NCBI GenBank assembly: GCA_049999765.1
Contig: JBNGIQ010005357.1
Span: 1-23,640, forward strand
Direction: 5' to 3'
Source of the DNA: Phaeoceros laevis
Lineage: Eukaryota; Anthocerotophyta; Anthocerotopsida; Notothyladales
Length of the DNA stretch: 23,640 bases
Part shown: piece by piece, positions 8,006 through 16,537 of the stretch
Numbering within the stretch: position 1 is the first letter of the stretch
How the letters are laid out: each line of letters opens with the position of its first letter
Made by a program: the position numbers and the translations under genes
Notes under the pieces: model-generated
The model's input: the letters and a program-made list of their open reading frames with translations, nothing else
Told to the model about the DNA's origin: nothing
The model's database searches: none

Positions 8006-9721
8006 ATGGCGTCTCCATCTTCCCCACCTGATCGAGCTCTCTCCGTCTGGGAGGGTACAGCCTCCAAGGAGAAGAGGAAGATCTACCGGGTGCCTGATTA
8101 CATCAACCCTGGCCATGACCACTTCAAGCCCAAGGAGCTGCGTCTGGGTCTCCACACGCACGCCAAGCTTGAGGGAGGTATGGACAACTTCAAAGTGGCT
8201 GTGGCACGGATGGTGGTGCGTGGGCCGGACAAAGCCGGGACATCCTCTGCCTCCGACCGCTTGGAACCCAAGGAATTGGAAGATTTCATCAGGGACCTGG
8301 AAATGGAAGGAGCAGAAGCAACGTACGAAGCAGCTCCTCAGCAGGACCCTCCAGAACTCCTGCCTGGTTTTTTGTTAGCTTCGGACGCGCTCTTCCTCTG
8401 TGCATATCTGCTATATACTCACGAAAGGAACCGTTTGGGTTACCATTTTGAGAGAATATTCAAGGATCCTGGGTTTGAGGCACGCAGGTTCCCTCTGTAC
8501 CGTGATCTGATGGTCATGGGGAACCAGGTGCCCATGTTCTTGCTACTAGCAGTCATCAAGCAGTTGCAGAAAGCAGAGGTTTCGAGGAAAGGAGAGAATC
8601 CGGCGGTGGAAACTGGGCATGCGGACAATGGCAAGGGAAAGGATTTAAAGGAGCCTTTACTCGGCGGTGATGGTGACAAGAACACTTCCAAGAAAAGAGA
8701 CACAGAGTTGGAGGTCGTAGATGATGCCCAAGCAACGTTGAACAAGCTGCTTGTGCATATCGTTGCTGCTGTATATCCATTCACCCACGGAGACGAGTTG
8801 AATTCGAAGGAATGGAAGAAGGTATTCAAAGCCGACCTGGAAAAGCACCACAAGTTAGAGAACCCTGATGCTCTGTCGAAGTGCGAACATATCCTGGCCG
8901 CTGCCTACCTTGCCATCTGCGGGGGCCGCAACCCACGGCCGCCTGACAAGGAGGCGCAGGGCTGGCGGTGGAGCAAGCTTAAGTTTTGCTGGCAAGGGCA
9001 GGCGCAAGACTCAGATCTGGAAGACCAGGTCCGCAACACTCGGATCCGCAAGACACAGATCCAGCATAACTCAGAAGCGCAAGACTCAGAGGCGCAGGAC
9101 TCAGAGGCGCAAGACCCGCAAGACTCAGATCCGGAAGACCAGGGGAGCGACAAGATCTCCTCCGCCACCAGTTTGAAGAAGTACGGCATCAAGTTCAAGG
9201 CAATCGACCGCCCTTTGAAGCTGGACTTCAGGTTGATACAGTTCAAACACAGCACTCTCCTGCTGCCCAAGCTGGTGATGGACGACCACTCAGCAGCGCT
9301 GTTCCGGAACCTGGCACTCTACGAGCAGATGCAGCAAAACGATAGGTCCGACTTGAGGACCTACTTGAACTTGATGGACTGCTTGGTGGATGACCCCCAG
9401 GATGTTCGGCTTCTCGTCAAGTCTGGGGTGATTGTCAACCAGCTGGGAAGCGATGAGGATGTGTGCAAGCAATGGAACGGCATGTGTGAGGGCCTCTTCA
9501 TCGGATCCAACGCCCCACAGTATATGAAGACGTTGCAGAAGCGTATCGCTGACCATGTGAGAGACAAACGTAACCAGGTGTTTGCTGACTTGAGGGAAAG
9601 TTATTGGGAGAATCCTCTTCAGTTCGTGGCTTTAGTTGTTGTTTCCGTGGTCACCTTATCAACCATCTTGCAGACTATCATGGCATTTATTTCCTACTTC
9701 CTTCCCCGGTCTAAAGGTTGA
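8006..9721 (+). CDS. DUF247 (UPF0481) plant membrane protein
   Basis: This intronless, intact frame of 571 codons belongs to the plant DUF247 family. Family signatures are visible in order: NRLGYHFERIF near residue 142; RDLMVMGNQVPMFLLLAVI at 166-184 (the usual ENQIPFFVL block); SATSLKKYGIKFK at 387-397; then LDFRLIQFKHSTLLLPKLV; DDHSAALFRNLALYEQ; NLMDCLVDDPQDVRLLVKSG; and GSDEDV. One hydrophobic segment at about 538-565 ends the protein (ILQTIMAFISYFLP), as is typical. The family is membrane-anchored and biochemically uncharacterised; grass homologues take part in self-incompatibility. Unusual features are a long charged insert (about 190-240) and a glutamine/aspartate/serine repeat tract at about 332-380 encoded by a minisatellite. 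The start ATGGCGTCT is the first in frame. No neighbour suggests a shared function. Confidence 0.93.
   Translation: MASPSSPPDRALSVWEGTASKEKRKIYRVPDYINPGHDHFKPKELRLGLHTHAKLEGGMDNFKVAVARMVVRGPDKAGTSSASDRLEPKELEDFIRDLEMEGAEATYEAAPQQDPPELLPGFLLASDALFLCAYLLYTHERNRLGYHFERIFKDPGFEARRFPLYRDLMVMGNQVPMFLLLAVIKQLQKAEVSRKGENPAVETGHADNGKGKDLKEPLLGGDGDKNTSKKRDTELEVVDDAQATLNKLLVHIVAAVYPFTHGDELNSKEWKKVFKADLEKHHKLENPDALSKCEHILAAAYLAICGGRNPRPPDKEAQGWRWSKLKFCWQGQAQDSDLEDQVRNTRIRKTQIQHNSEAQDSEAQDSEAQDPQDSDPEDQGSDKISSATSLKKYGIKFKAIDRPLKLDFRLIQFKHSTLLLPKLVMDDHSAALFRNLALYEQMQQNDRSDLRTYLNLMDCLVDDPQDVRLLVKSGVIVNQLGSDEDVCKQWNGMCEGLFIGSNAPQYMKTLQKRIADHVRDKRNQVFADLRESYWENPLQFVALVVVSVVTLSTILQTIMAFISYFLPRSKG
9005..9143 (+). 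repeat. coding minisatellite inside the DUF247 gene
   Basis: Three exact-length 15-base units (TCAGAGGCGCAAGAC type) lie at 9071-9085, 9086-9100 and 9101-9115, each coding SEAQD. They are bracketed by a duplicated 25-base sequence (CAAGACTCAGAT..GGAAGACCAGG) at 9005-9029 and 9119-9143. Units are multiples of three, so the frame is kept; the tract is a likely site of length variation between alleles. Confidence 0.9.
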
Positions 9722-11386
9722 GGCTCCCGCCCGAGCACTGCAGGTCATGGACTGCAGTGGGTAGGATAGCACTGCTGTGCAGCCGGTCATGGCAGACTGA
9801 GTGCTCATGGCATTAGCAGAGAGCTCTAGGGGAACCTTACAAGTGACTAACTAGGTGTAGAGGTACTACTATGGTACAAGTAGGTGCTTATTTGTTTGAA
9901 ATCAGATGACCCCAAAGGCAAAGGTCCTGAGACACAAGTCGCTGCTGCTATCCACGAAATGACAAATCCACAAGACATGAAACCCACCTCCAATATTTGC
10001 TGCTGAGAAGGGAGCTTTGAGTTGAGAAAGGTCTCGTATCCAGATGGTTGTAGTACATGAGGGTAATGCAATGGCCTATACGCCTGTGACAGAAGTCAGA
10101 GCCAGGCTTAGCTAGGCCTGCAGAAAACCTAAGTCTAGAGACAGCATCCAGGCAGCCAACTGCGTCCTAAAAGCCTTGTGGCAGAAAATATCGAAACAGT
10201 TGCACAGTTCCGCTAAGCCTAGGCACAACTGAAATCGCAGAGTGCAAATCGTCTGTGTCTCTACAACAAACCACACATCATGTTGGGGACTTGCTAGGCA
10301 TTTGCTAGACCTGCACACTTTATGTAGGACGCGTACCGCTAAGCTTATCAATGGATATGCTCCTCACTATCTAAGTCGGTCACCCCATGACCATTGACTC
10401 TTCAGACACGTAAAACCAAGCTTCGTCGTTTGAAAGCCGGTATATGTCAGGCCATGTGAAGAAAAGGTGACTTCCAAACTGAGGTAGTGGCTGTCCTTTC
10501 AATATCTTAGGTTGGAGACATGGTGGTGGTCATGCTTGTTCTGGTGGCCGCTGGCAAGTGCTGCAAGTTCATCCACCCACAGCACCACATACCGCTCCCC
10601 GATGTCCGGGACCCATCCCTACATAATCTGGATGTGAAGCACTTGTTCATTCACAAGCTCTGTGTTGTATTGTCTGTCTTCAGGGAGACTGGATTTCTAC
10701 AAAAGAAGAATGACGAAATACGTTCCTAATTAATCCTCATATATATGTCATACGGCAGGTATGCTGGCTGCTTATGCCAAGGAGAAGAAACCGCCGCCCG
10801 GATATGCTGGGAAGAGCCAAGTGGAGTCTTGCTGGGATAGGCGCTTTCAATAAAACGCCGCGGAGAGAAGAGCGACGAGCACAACGACCCCGCATGACGA
10901 CCTCTTTCATTTTCTTTGCCACTCCTGTTGAACTCACAGAAGATAATCAGACCAAAGAATGAACCACATTTGCATGCTTCACTTCGCAGGATGCCTTCAG
11001 AAAACCATAGCATGTTACACAGGAAAGCATGGCTAGAGAGCTAGAGCATCCTGGTAGATTCACGTGGTACTGACGGCTTTGGTCATGTAGCCGCAAAACC
11101 TTGATCAGTTGTAGCCTGTCCTACTTTTACCTTCAGGTGCTAGCGACCTAATGCGGGGCTGTCCTACAACCCCAACGGGGATAGCTAGGACCTCAAGACG
11201 ATGCAGACTATACTTGAGACACCAAAACCTCTACAAGTAATAAATTAAAAGCAAGCGCCAAACCAAACGGATCGCGCTTCCAAGTCCAGTCCCCTGCAAA
11301 AAAGCAAACCGGCTGAATAAGTCTAGGCAGACCTGCACCCATCACTTGATTGGACAGCAACACCTACCAAGGACTCAAACTTTGCG
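9722..11386. other. gene-poor spacer
   Basis: There is no supportable gene. A short plus-strand frame at 10520-10729 begins with a hydrophobic run and then a His/Pro-rich stretch, but it matches nothing I know and has no conserved context. AT and GC content are mixed and no clear terminal repeats are seen. Confidence 0.5.
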
Positions 11387-11432
11387 ATGAAGTTTAGCAA
11401 CGTGCGAAAGCCTGCTGATAAGGACTCGTGTA

Positions 11433-11690
11433 CACTAGACATGTCAACAACTGCTTGCATGAACAACAGGCATTGGTTTAACAGTGGTCGAATTTCCTGT
11501 ATGCTTCTACTGAAACTAACTTTGCACAAAGTCTGGCAACGTGGCACCCGGCAGAATGTACCACTAGACAGGTCAACAACTGCTTGCAAAAACAGCAGGC
11601 ATTGGTGTAAGAGTGGCTGCATTTCCTGTATGCTTCTACTGACACCAACCTTGCACAAAGTCTGGCAACGTGGCAACGCCTCTCGGCAGA
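11433..11690. repeat. 129-base tandem duplication
   Basis: Two direct copies begin with CACTAGACA at 11433 and 11562. They share GTCAACAACTGCTTGCA, then CAGGCATTGGT, then TTTCCTGTATGCTTCTACTG, and TTGCACAAAGTCTGGCAACG. The 129-base period is a multiple of three, so frames stay open on both strands (plus 11387-11749, minus 11323-11724) across the repeat. The minus reading gives a Cys/Leu-rich, helix-like repeat, the plus a Cys/Ser/Arg one. Neither is recognisable, and opposite open strands are expected from such a duplication. Confidence 0.88.
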
Positions 11691-12420
11691 AGCAAAAAAA
11701 ACAAAACAAAATCCCAAAGAACAATGAGCACGTGGCTGTATGGGACTAATTATCACATGATGGGAAAGCATTAATCTAGACTGCAGCTCAGGAGCGAATT
11801 ATCTGCCAATGCTACGATCCTGTTGCAAGCACTATTATGGTTGGGAGGAAAACACCACCCCACAGGACCCAGAGAAACAAGAATGCCTTACCACATAAGT
11901 TCGACAGCCCCTTCAAGCCTTGTCCAAAGCTTCTTGGATGGAGGACATGATGAGGGCTCAACCAGCCCCCGACCACAACCCAAGGATCATCGGAGACAAG
12001 GTTCCCAAAGGCAAACAAGAATATCGGGGAAGGCTAATCAAGCCCCCCCTAACCAGGCCTAATCAAACCCCGGGGCTAAGACACGACCTAACCTCCTACC
12101 GCTTGGGACAAAGTGCCGTGACCCGGGACAAAGTGGCCATGGCCAAACACGAAGCGAGGGACAAAGTGCTATGACCCCAGGACAGCACACCCATTTTTGC
12201 CTTCAATAATCCCAGTGGCCCTGCCAGACGCAAGTACTCTAATCACCACAGTCTGAGCAGAGAAACAAATCCACGTTTGCTGCAAAACATCGTTGAAGGG
12301 CCGAGAAGAGTCTACCTGGAAGCGAAGTCCAGCCTTGGGCTCCAACAAGGCGCTTTCGAGTCCATGAATCACCTTGATCGGCCAAAACCGCTGGCCCGCT
12401 CCACGACATAGGCAGATATG
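11691..12420. other. spacer, no gene seen
   Basis: No gene is supported. The motif GGGACAAAGTG recurs three times between 12105 and 12170 (at about 12106, 12126 and 12159), a short degenerate direct repeat. Confidence 0.45.
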
Positions 12421-12640
12421 TGTTGGCCGAAAACCAGCTCCATCAGTCTAAACCCTACCTCCAGGGAGGGGCGCCAACTAGAACCTGAAGCTTTTCTCTC
12501 GGGCAGTGTTGTTGGACAGAAGGTTCCACCAACAGTGGAAGCTACGCTCCGCAACGACTGGAACGTCGCTTCCGATCAACTCGGAAGCGACCAGTGTTGG
12601 GCAAAAACTAGCTCCAAGCTTCCAACCTCGTTTGTGTCTT
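12421..12640. repeat. degenerate about 87-base tandem repeat with internal hairpin
   Basis: TGTTGGCCGAAAACCAGCTC at 12421, TGTTGGACAGAAGGTTCCA at 12510, and TGTTGGGCAAAAACTAGCTC at 12595 mark three diverged units about 87 bases apart. Between the last two sits a perfect 11-base inverted repeat, GTCGCTTCCGA (12565-12575) and TCGGAAGCGAC (12581-12591), extended imperfectly on both sides. Another 8-base hairpin (AGGCGCTT/AAGCGCCT) lies at 12703-12723. Confidence 0.6.
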
Positions 12641-12723
12641 GAGGATGGGCACTAGAACTCAGGGAGAGGTCACGTGGCCCATAACCTACATCCCAAAGGA
12701 AGAGGCGCTTTGGCCAAGCGCCT

Positions 12724-13329
12724 TGGCATTGGCCCTGGTCTCCGGCGCCCTAGCCAGGTGGTTGCCAAGCGTGGCAGCCACTAGGTGACTCGCGTTGGCC
12801 AGTGCGGAGAACTCTCTAAAATTGAAGATGCAGTGGTTGGACTGCACCAACTCGCAAGGCGAGCACTACCAGCATCTAGACCAGATGCAGATGCTCCAGT
12901 TCACCCAAACTGCGTTAAAGTTTCATTGAGATCAGGAAAACAGCTAGCGAGTGTCTTTCCGAGCCTAAGCGCTGCTGACATGGCCAATGAGATTGCTGGC
13001 CTTCTAATTAGCCAATCCCTGGAGTGTTGTTTCTGTTGGGGCAAGGGTCATCCAAAGGAAGAGAAGAAACCCGAAAATGTTCTCAAACCAGAAGTGCACC
13101 AGTGCTACGCTCTGGCAATGCTACCTACCATTTCTTCTGTATGATTTCATCCATGGCCGCTTGCAGTCGGGAGCTGAAGCTAGCGCTGAACTACGGTAAC
13201 CACGAAACTTTCTCCCAGAGCAGGTCCACCATATGCATCCACCCCACTGCCATCTCCGCCGGCAGACTCAAAGCGGGAGCTCATTCACAGTGACTTCTTC
13301 TGTCGCAGCCATCACCGTGGCACCTGGAG
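12724..13329. other. spacer with an unrecognised open frame
   Basis: A plus frame from 12785 to 13144 (119 codons) is open and of ordinary composition but matches no family I know, and there is no promoter or splice support. I do not call it a gene. Confidence 0.35.
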
Positions 13330-13524
13330 ATGCCGACTGATAGGGAGGAACGTCTGTCAGAGGTGCACGAAATGGTGTATTTCAGGCTCAATCGTGGGGA
13401 GTATTTTGAGACCATTGCGAGAGACCTTAGGGTTCACCGGCACACACTGGCTGCGTGGATGGCGGAAGATCCGTATTGGCGGGGTGTGCGGACGTGCGGG
13501 CTAAAGTCAGTGACCTTGTACTAA
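13330..13524 (+). other. short HTH-like coding remnant
   Basis: A 64-codon frame beginning MPTDREERLSEVHEM contains YFETIARDLRVHRHTLAAWM at residues 19-38. This has the spacing of a helix-turn-helix (IARDLxVxxxTLxxWM) like those at the N-terminus of many transposases. It is alone, ends quickly, and no transposase body follows. It may be a fragment of a DNA transposon or chance. Confidence 0.25.
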
Positions 13525-13706
13525 TTTTCATCATCCTCATGGTTGTCCCAATGGACAAGATTTAATTTGTAAAGGTCCACGCATATGGCAATATGTTTTT
13601 GGTGCGGTTGGTTATCTGAACTTATCTCCTATCATTCAATACTACTATAAAAACCTACCCCTAGTCTTTCAATTTTGGGGAATTCATGTGGACCAGTGTG
13701 TGGTTG
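13525..13706. other. AT-rich spacer
   Basis: Nothing recognisable. Base composition becomes AT-rich from here to about 15230, unlike the DUF247 side of the window, and no exon is visible. Confidence 0.4.
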
Positions 13707-13960
13707 TTTGAAGGTGAAGGAATAGAAAACAAAGTCTAGGCCCATAATCCAATACACTCCAAAAAGTTGATTTTCTTACTAATATTGGTTTGAGTAATTT
13801 ACACAAAATCAAAATGGATCCATCCATAGGTACTCCATTCTCATGTGTACTACTAGTACTACTTTCAAGGTGAAGGAATAGAAATGATAACTCTAAAAAG
13901 TTGTTGTTTTTCTTAGTAATCTTTATTTGAGTAAGTAAGACAAAATCAAAGTGGATCCAT
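13707..13960. repeat. degenerate direct repeat in AT-rich DNA
   Basis: Two copies (13707-13823 and 13863-13960) share AAGGTGAAGGAATAGAAA, AAAAAGTTG, TTTGAGTAA, and ACAAAATCAAA followed by GTGGATCCAT, with indels between. The surrounding sequence is AT-rich and gene-free. Confidence 0.75.
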
Positions 13961-14012
13961 TTTGTAGTTCCTACAACATACTGGCCAAGCGCGATAAAGC
14001 AAATTTAAACTC

Positions 14013-14116
14013 TTTGTCTCCTCCATAGTGCAAACTACACTATTTATGTAAAGGGGGACNNNNNNNNNNTTTGTCTCCTCCATAGTGCAAACTACACTAT
14101 TTATGTAAAGGGGGAC
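14013..14116. other. assembly gap (10 N at 14060-14069) flanked by identical 47-base ends
   Basis: The 47 bases before the N run (14013-14059) are identical to the 47 after it (14070-14116), from TTTGTCTCCTCC to AAGGGGGAC. A fixed 10-N gap between identical ends is what scaffolding leaves when two contigs overlap but were not merged. The gap is therefore probably artificial and the true sequence has one copy. A collapsed tandem repeat is the alternative. Confidence 0.85.
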
Positions 14117-14966
14117 CCTCTATGGGATCATGATAGGATCATCATCATTGTGTGGATTAGATGTAGGGCACTCGTTGTTGTCACGTTCATATGTATATTG
14201 TAAATAGCATCCATAGGCCTCGGATGTAAGTGCGACAGTGTAGGTGCTTGGGCACCTTGTTACTATCAACTCCTTCAAGTATCTTAAACATGTTCCACAA
14301 TCTTTTATCGACATACAGAACCACCTTCTATCAGAACCACCTTCTATCGATCCACCAAGCATTTGGAAGGTCTCTGCACAACGAACCTCTCCATTTTCTG
14401 TGGCACCACAAAATGCTTGACTCTTATATGTGAACCTTTTGTTATAGGGTGAGTCTTCTTTGTTAAGGAAGCCACCTAATATTTAAAATTTTTGAACAGT
14501 CCCTAGAACGCTTAGCAATTGTGTTTGCTACGAAGGTAACCAAACCCAAATGTTTAATGGAGCCGGATCCCAAGGCTCAAAAATTTGACTTGAGCACTCA
14601 GAAATTTTTGTTTGCATCCACCAAGGTCGCCGTACTCCTTCTTTTTCGCAACTCCGCCCCCCAAGGTAGCCCTACTTTTGCTTTGCATACCATAAGGTGA
14701 TGCATAAACAAAATACTTATGAGTCCCCATACAACTATCACTTTCATCACGCTTGATATCACCATGCTTATTGCTCCCTACCTACTACATATTCATAAAA
14801 GCTTGGAAATGTTTTTTGTGAAGTACACCTTGGTGGAGGACATAAATGTTTCATATTCACTAAATACTAGCACGGGAGTGTCCTTAAGACTCTTTTTGCA
14901 CAAACTATATATATTAGAATACAATTAAGGTTCCAAGATTCCACATAGACAAGCATGAGCTCTCCT
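14117..14966. other. AT-rich spacer
   Basis: No gene is supported. The minus frame at 14120-14362 is open but unrecognised. Several CCAAGGT-containing motifs at 14620-14700 look like decayed repeats. Confidence 0.45.
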
Positions 14967-15075
14967 ATAAAAAGCTCTTCAAGAGAAAAAGCGCCAATCA
15001 TAAATTATTAAAATAACTATTAAAATAAAAAGCTCTTCAAGAAAAAAAGCGCCATTCATAAATTATTAAAATACG
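14967..15075. repeat. 58-base tandem duplication
   Basis: Copies begin at 14967 and 15025 with ATAAAAAGCTCTTCAAGA, followed by AAAAAGCGCCA and TCATAAATTATTAAAATA. They are nearly identical, so this is a fairly recent duplication in AT-rich DNA. Confidence 0.9.
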
Positions 15076-15234
15076 CGAATCCCGTATGTGGCGCAAAGGC
15101 GTGCTAAATCCAGCATCTAGCTCATTTCCGGTTTCATTTCAAATTCAGGACTTAGGTGCCCCCATGTACCCGCATCTATTTTTTCAGAATATTTTAACCT
15201 CTCAGAATATTTGAACCTAGTTAAGGTCACTTTA

Positions 15235-15999
15235 TGGTACAGGGGGAATGAGCGAATGAGCAAGGAGGCAAAGACCCAGCGAGGAGGATGAGGATAGCCC
15301 TCCGGCGGAAACGTAAGGAAGCTTGAAGCGTGAGATTGAAAAAGGATGTTAGCATCCGGTATAACAAAGCCCCCTGACCCATGTCACGAAGATTTCTGAG
15401 AAAAGAATGCATGGAATCGGTCGAGACTCGAAATCCCATCACATATACACAAAAGTAGATAGTCACGCCCGCAAAAGAGATTGCGGCCTGCGATAAGCAA
15501 AGTGATAAGATAGAGCACAGAAAATCCTTACCGTAGACCAGATAGATCCATAGGCCCCGTTGCAACAACAATACATGGTATTATGAGGCAGAGAGGTAGC
15601 CCCACTGGCCAAAAATTGAGGATGAGACTGCACGCAGCTCCATGATCGACAGCAGTAGGTCAGCACAAGTTTGCTTGAGCATTTGTGGGAAGAAGTAGAG
15701 CACTGCATTGAAGCCACAGAACTGCAATCGACACCCCAATTCAAACGTCAACGTTCAGAACATGTGATGCACACGAAGTGCATCTGAGTAAGTAAGCCGG
15801 GATGCAAGTGCTACAGCTACTTTCTTTGTTTTCCTTACCTGCTGAAGAATTTGCAGCCATATGCCAACAAGAAGTGGTCGCCGCCATCCAGGCATACATA
15901 ATCCTTTCCATGCTGGTCCTTGAATGGCAGTCTCAGTAGGTGCCGGACCAACAGCATCTTCAGCCAAGATGTCCATCGGTGCTGCTGGAGCTACCAAAA
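15235..15999 (-). pseudogene. tonoplast sugar transporter (TST/TMT) pseudogene, 3' part
   Basis: The three blocks read as the C-terminal half of a vacuolar monosaccharide/H+ antiporter of the major facilitator superfamily. Block 1 (15999-15839) gives GPAWKGLCMPGWRRPLLVG and then LQILQQ at an exact CAG|GTAAGG donor; the family reads LLEPGVRRAL...LQILQQ. After a 117-base intron ending in TTGCAG, block 2 (15721-15532) gives FCGFNAVLYFFPQMLKQ (family FSGINGVLYYTPQIL), then shifts frame twice to reach IPCIVVATGPMDLSGLR. Block 3 (from 15487) gives AAISFAGVTIYFCVYVMGF, then after another shift RPIPCILFSEIFVTWVRGLC, then a stop. About 35 residues between blocks 2 and 3 are missing, and the N-terminal half is absent upstream. 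A kept intron means it arose by DNA duplication, not from an mRNA. Not functional. Confidence 0.8.
15722..15838 (-). other. retained intron in the TST pseudogene
   Basis: A 117-base GT-AG intron lies between codons for ILQQ and FCGFN, the place where TST proteins read ILQQFSGIN. The donor GTAAGG and acceptor TTGCAG are intact even though the exons are decayed. Confidence 0.75.
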
Positions 16000-16290
16000 C
16001 TGAGGATTGAATAAGCCAGGCCAGAAAGCGGCAATGCTAATGTCGCATCGACAGGATTATTGAAATTGAGTACTTTTTGCAACCTGCCAGCTCCTGCAGG
16101 ACTTACGGCTTCTGGACTAGTAAGCCCAGCAGCCAGCCTCCACCTATGCCACGGTCAGAACACCGTCTGAACTTCCGCATCGATTAATTCAGGTCAACAG
16201 AGTTTCCTCTTGCCCTCTCAGACCTGTTGCGGGTCTGCCTAGACAGCACGAGTGGGGTTGAGGGTCCTCATCCATTTCTCTTGCAGCAAA

Positions 16291-16467
16291 GTCGTCTCCA
16301 TTGTCCCTGGTGCAGGCATGCCCATGCCCCCACACCACAGAACAGCAGCATCGTTCGCTCCCATGGATCCGGAAACAGGCCTACCTCCAACTTTGCCTCT
16401 GACCTTTCGGCAGTATAAAATCCTCAAGGAGTTCTTGGACAGTCACACTGCCAGCCCTTCAAAGTAA
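16291..16467 (+). CDS. possible 3' terminal exon, unknown protein
   Basis: A plus-strand frame opens just after a textbook acceptor (TTTCTCTTGCAG ending near 16288) and runs to TAA at 16465-16467. It reads through MPMPPHHRTAASFAPMDPE to PLTFRQYKILKEFLDSHTA. The Pro-rich start and charged helical end look protein-like, but I recognise no family and can find no upstream exon. It lies head-on to the PPR gene, whose stop is 70 bases away. It could equally be chance. Confidence 0.25.
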   Translation, partial: VVSIVPGAGMPMPPHHRTAASFAPMDPETGLPPTLPLTFRQYKILKEFLDSHTASPSK

Positions 16468-16537
16468 CCACTGCCTAGTGCGTGAACAACAGCAGGCAGG
16501 TGGTGCAACTGGTTCAGTTGGCAATCTTTCTTTTTTC

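Noticed and set aside
8905-9270. 121-codon minus frame inside DUF247, rich in CASES repeats
   Set aside because: Reverse reading of the coding minisatellite.
10520-10729. Short membrane protein starting MVVVMLVLVAAGKC
   Set aside because: Only 69 codons, with a single hydrophobic start and no family match or promoter.
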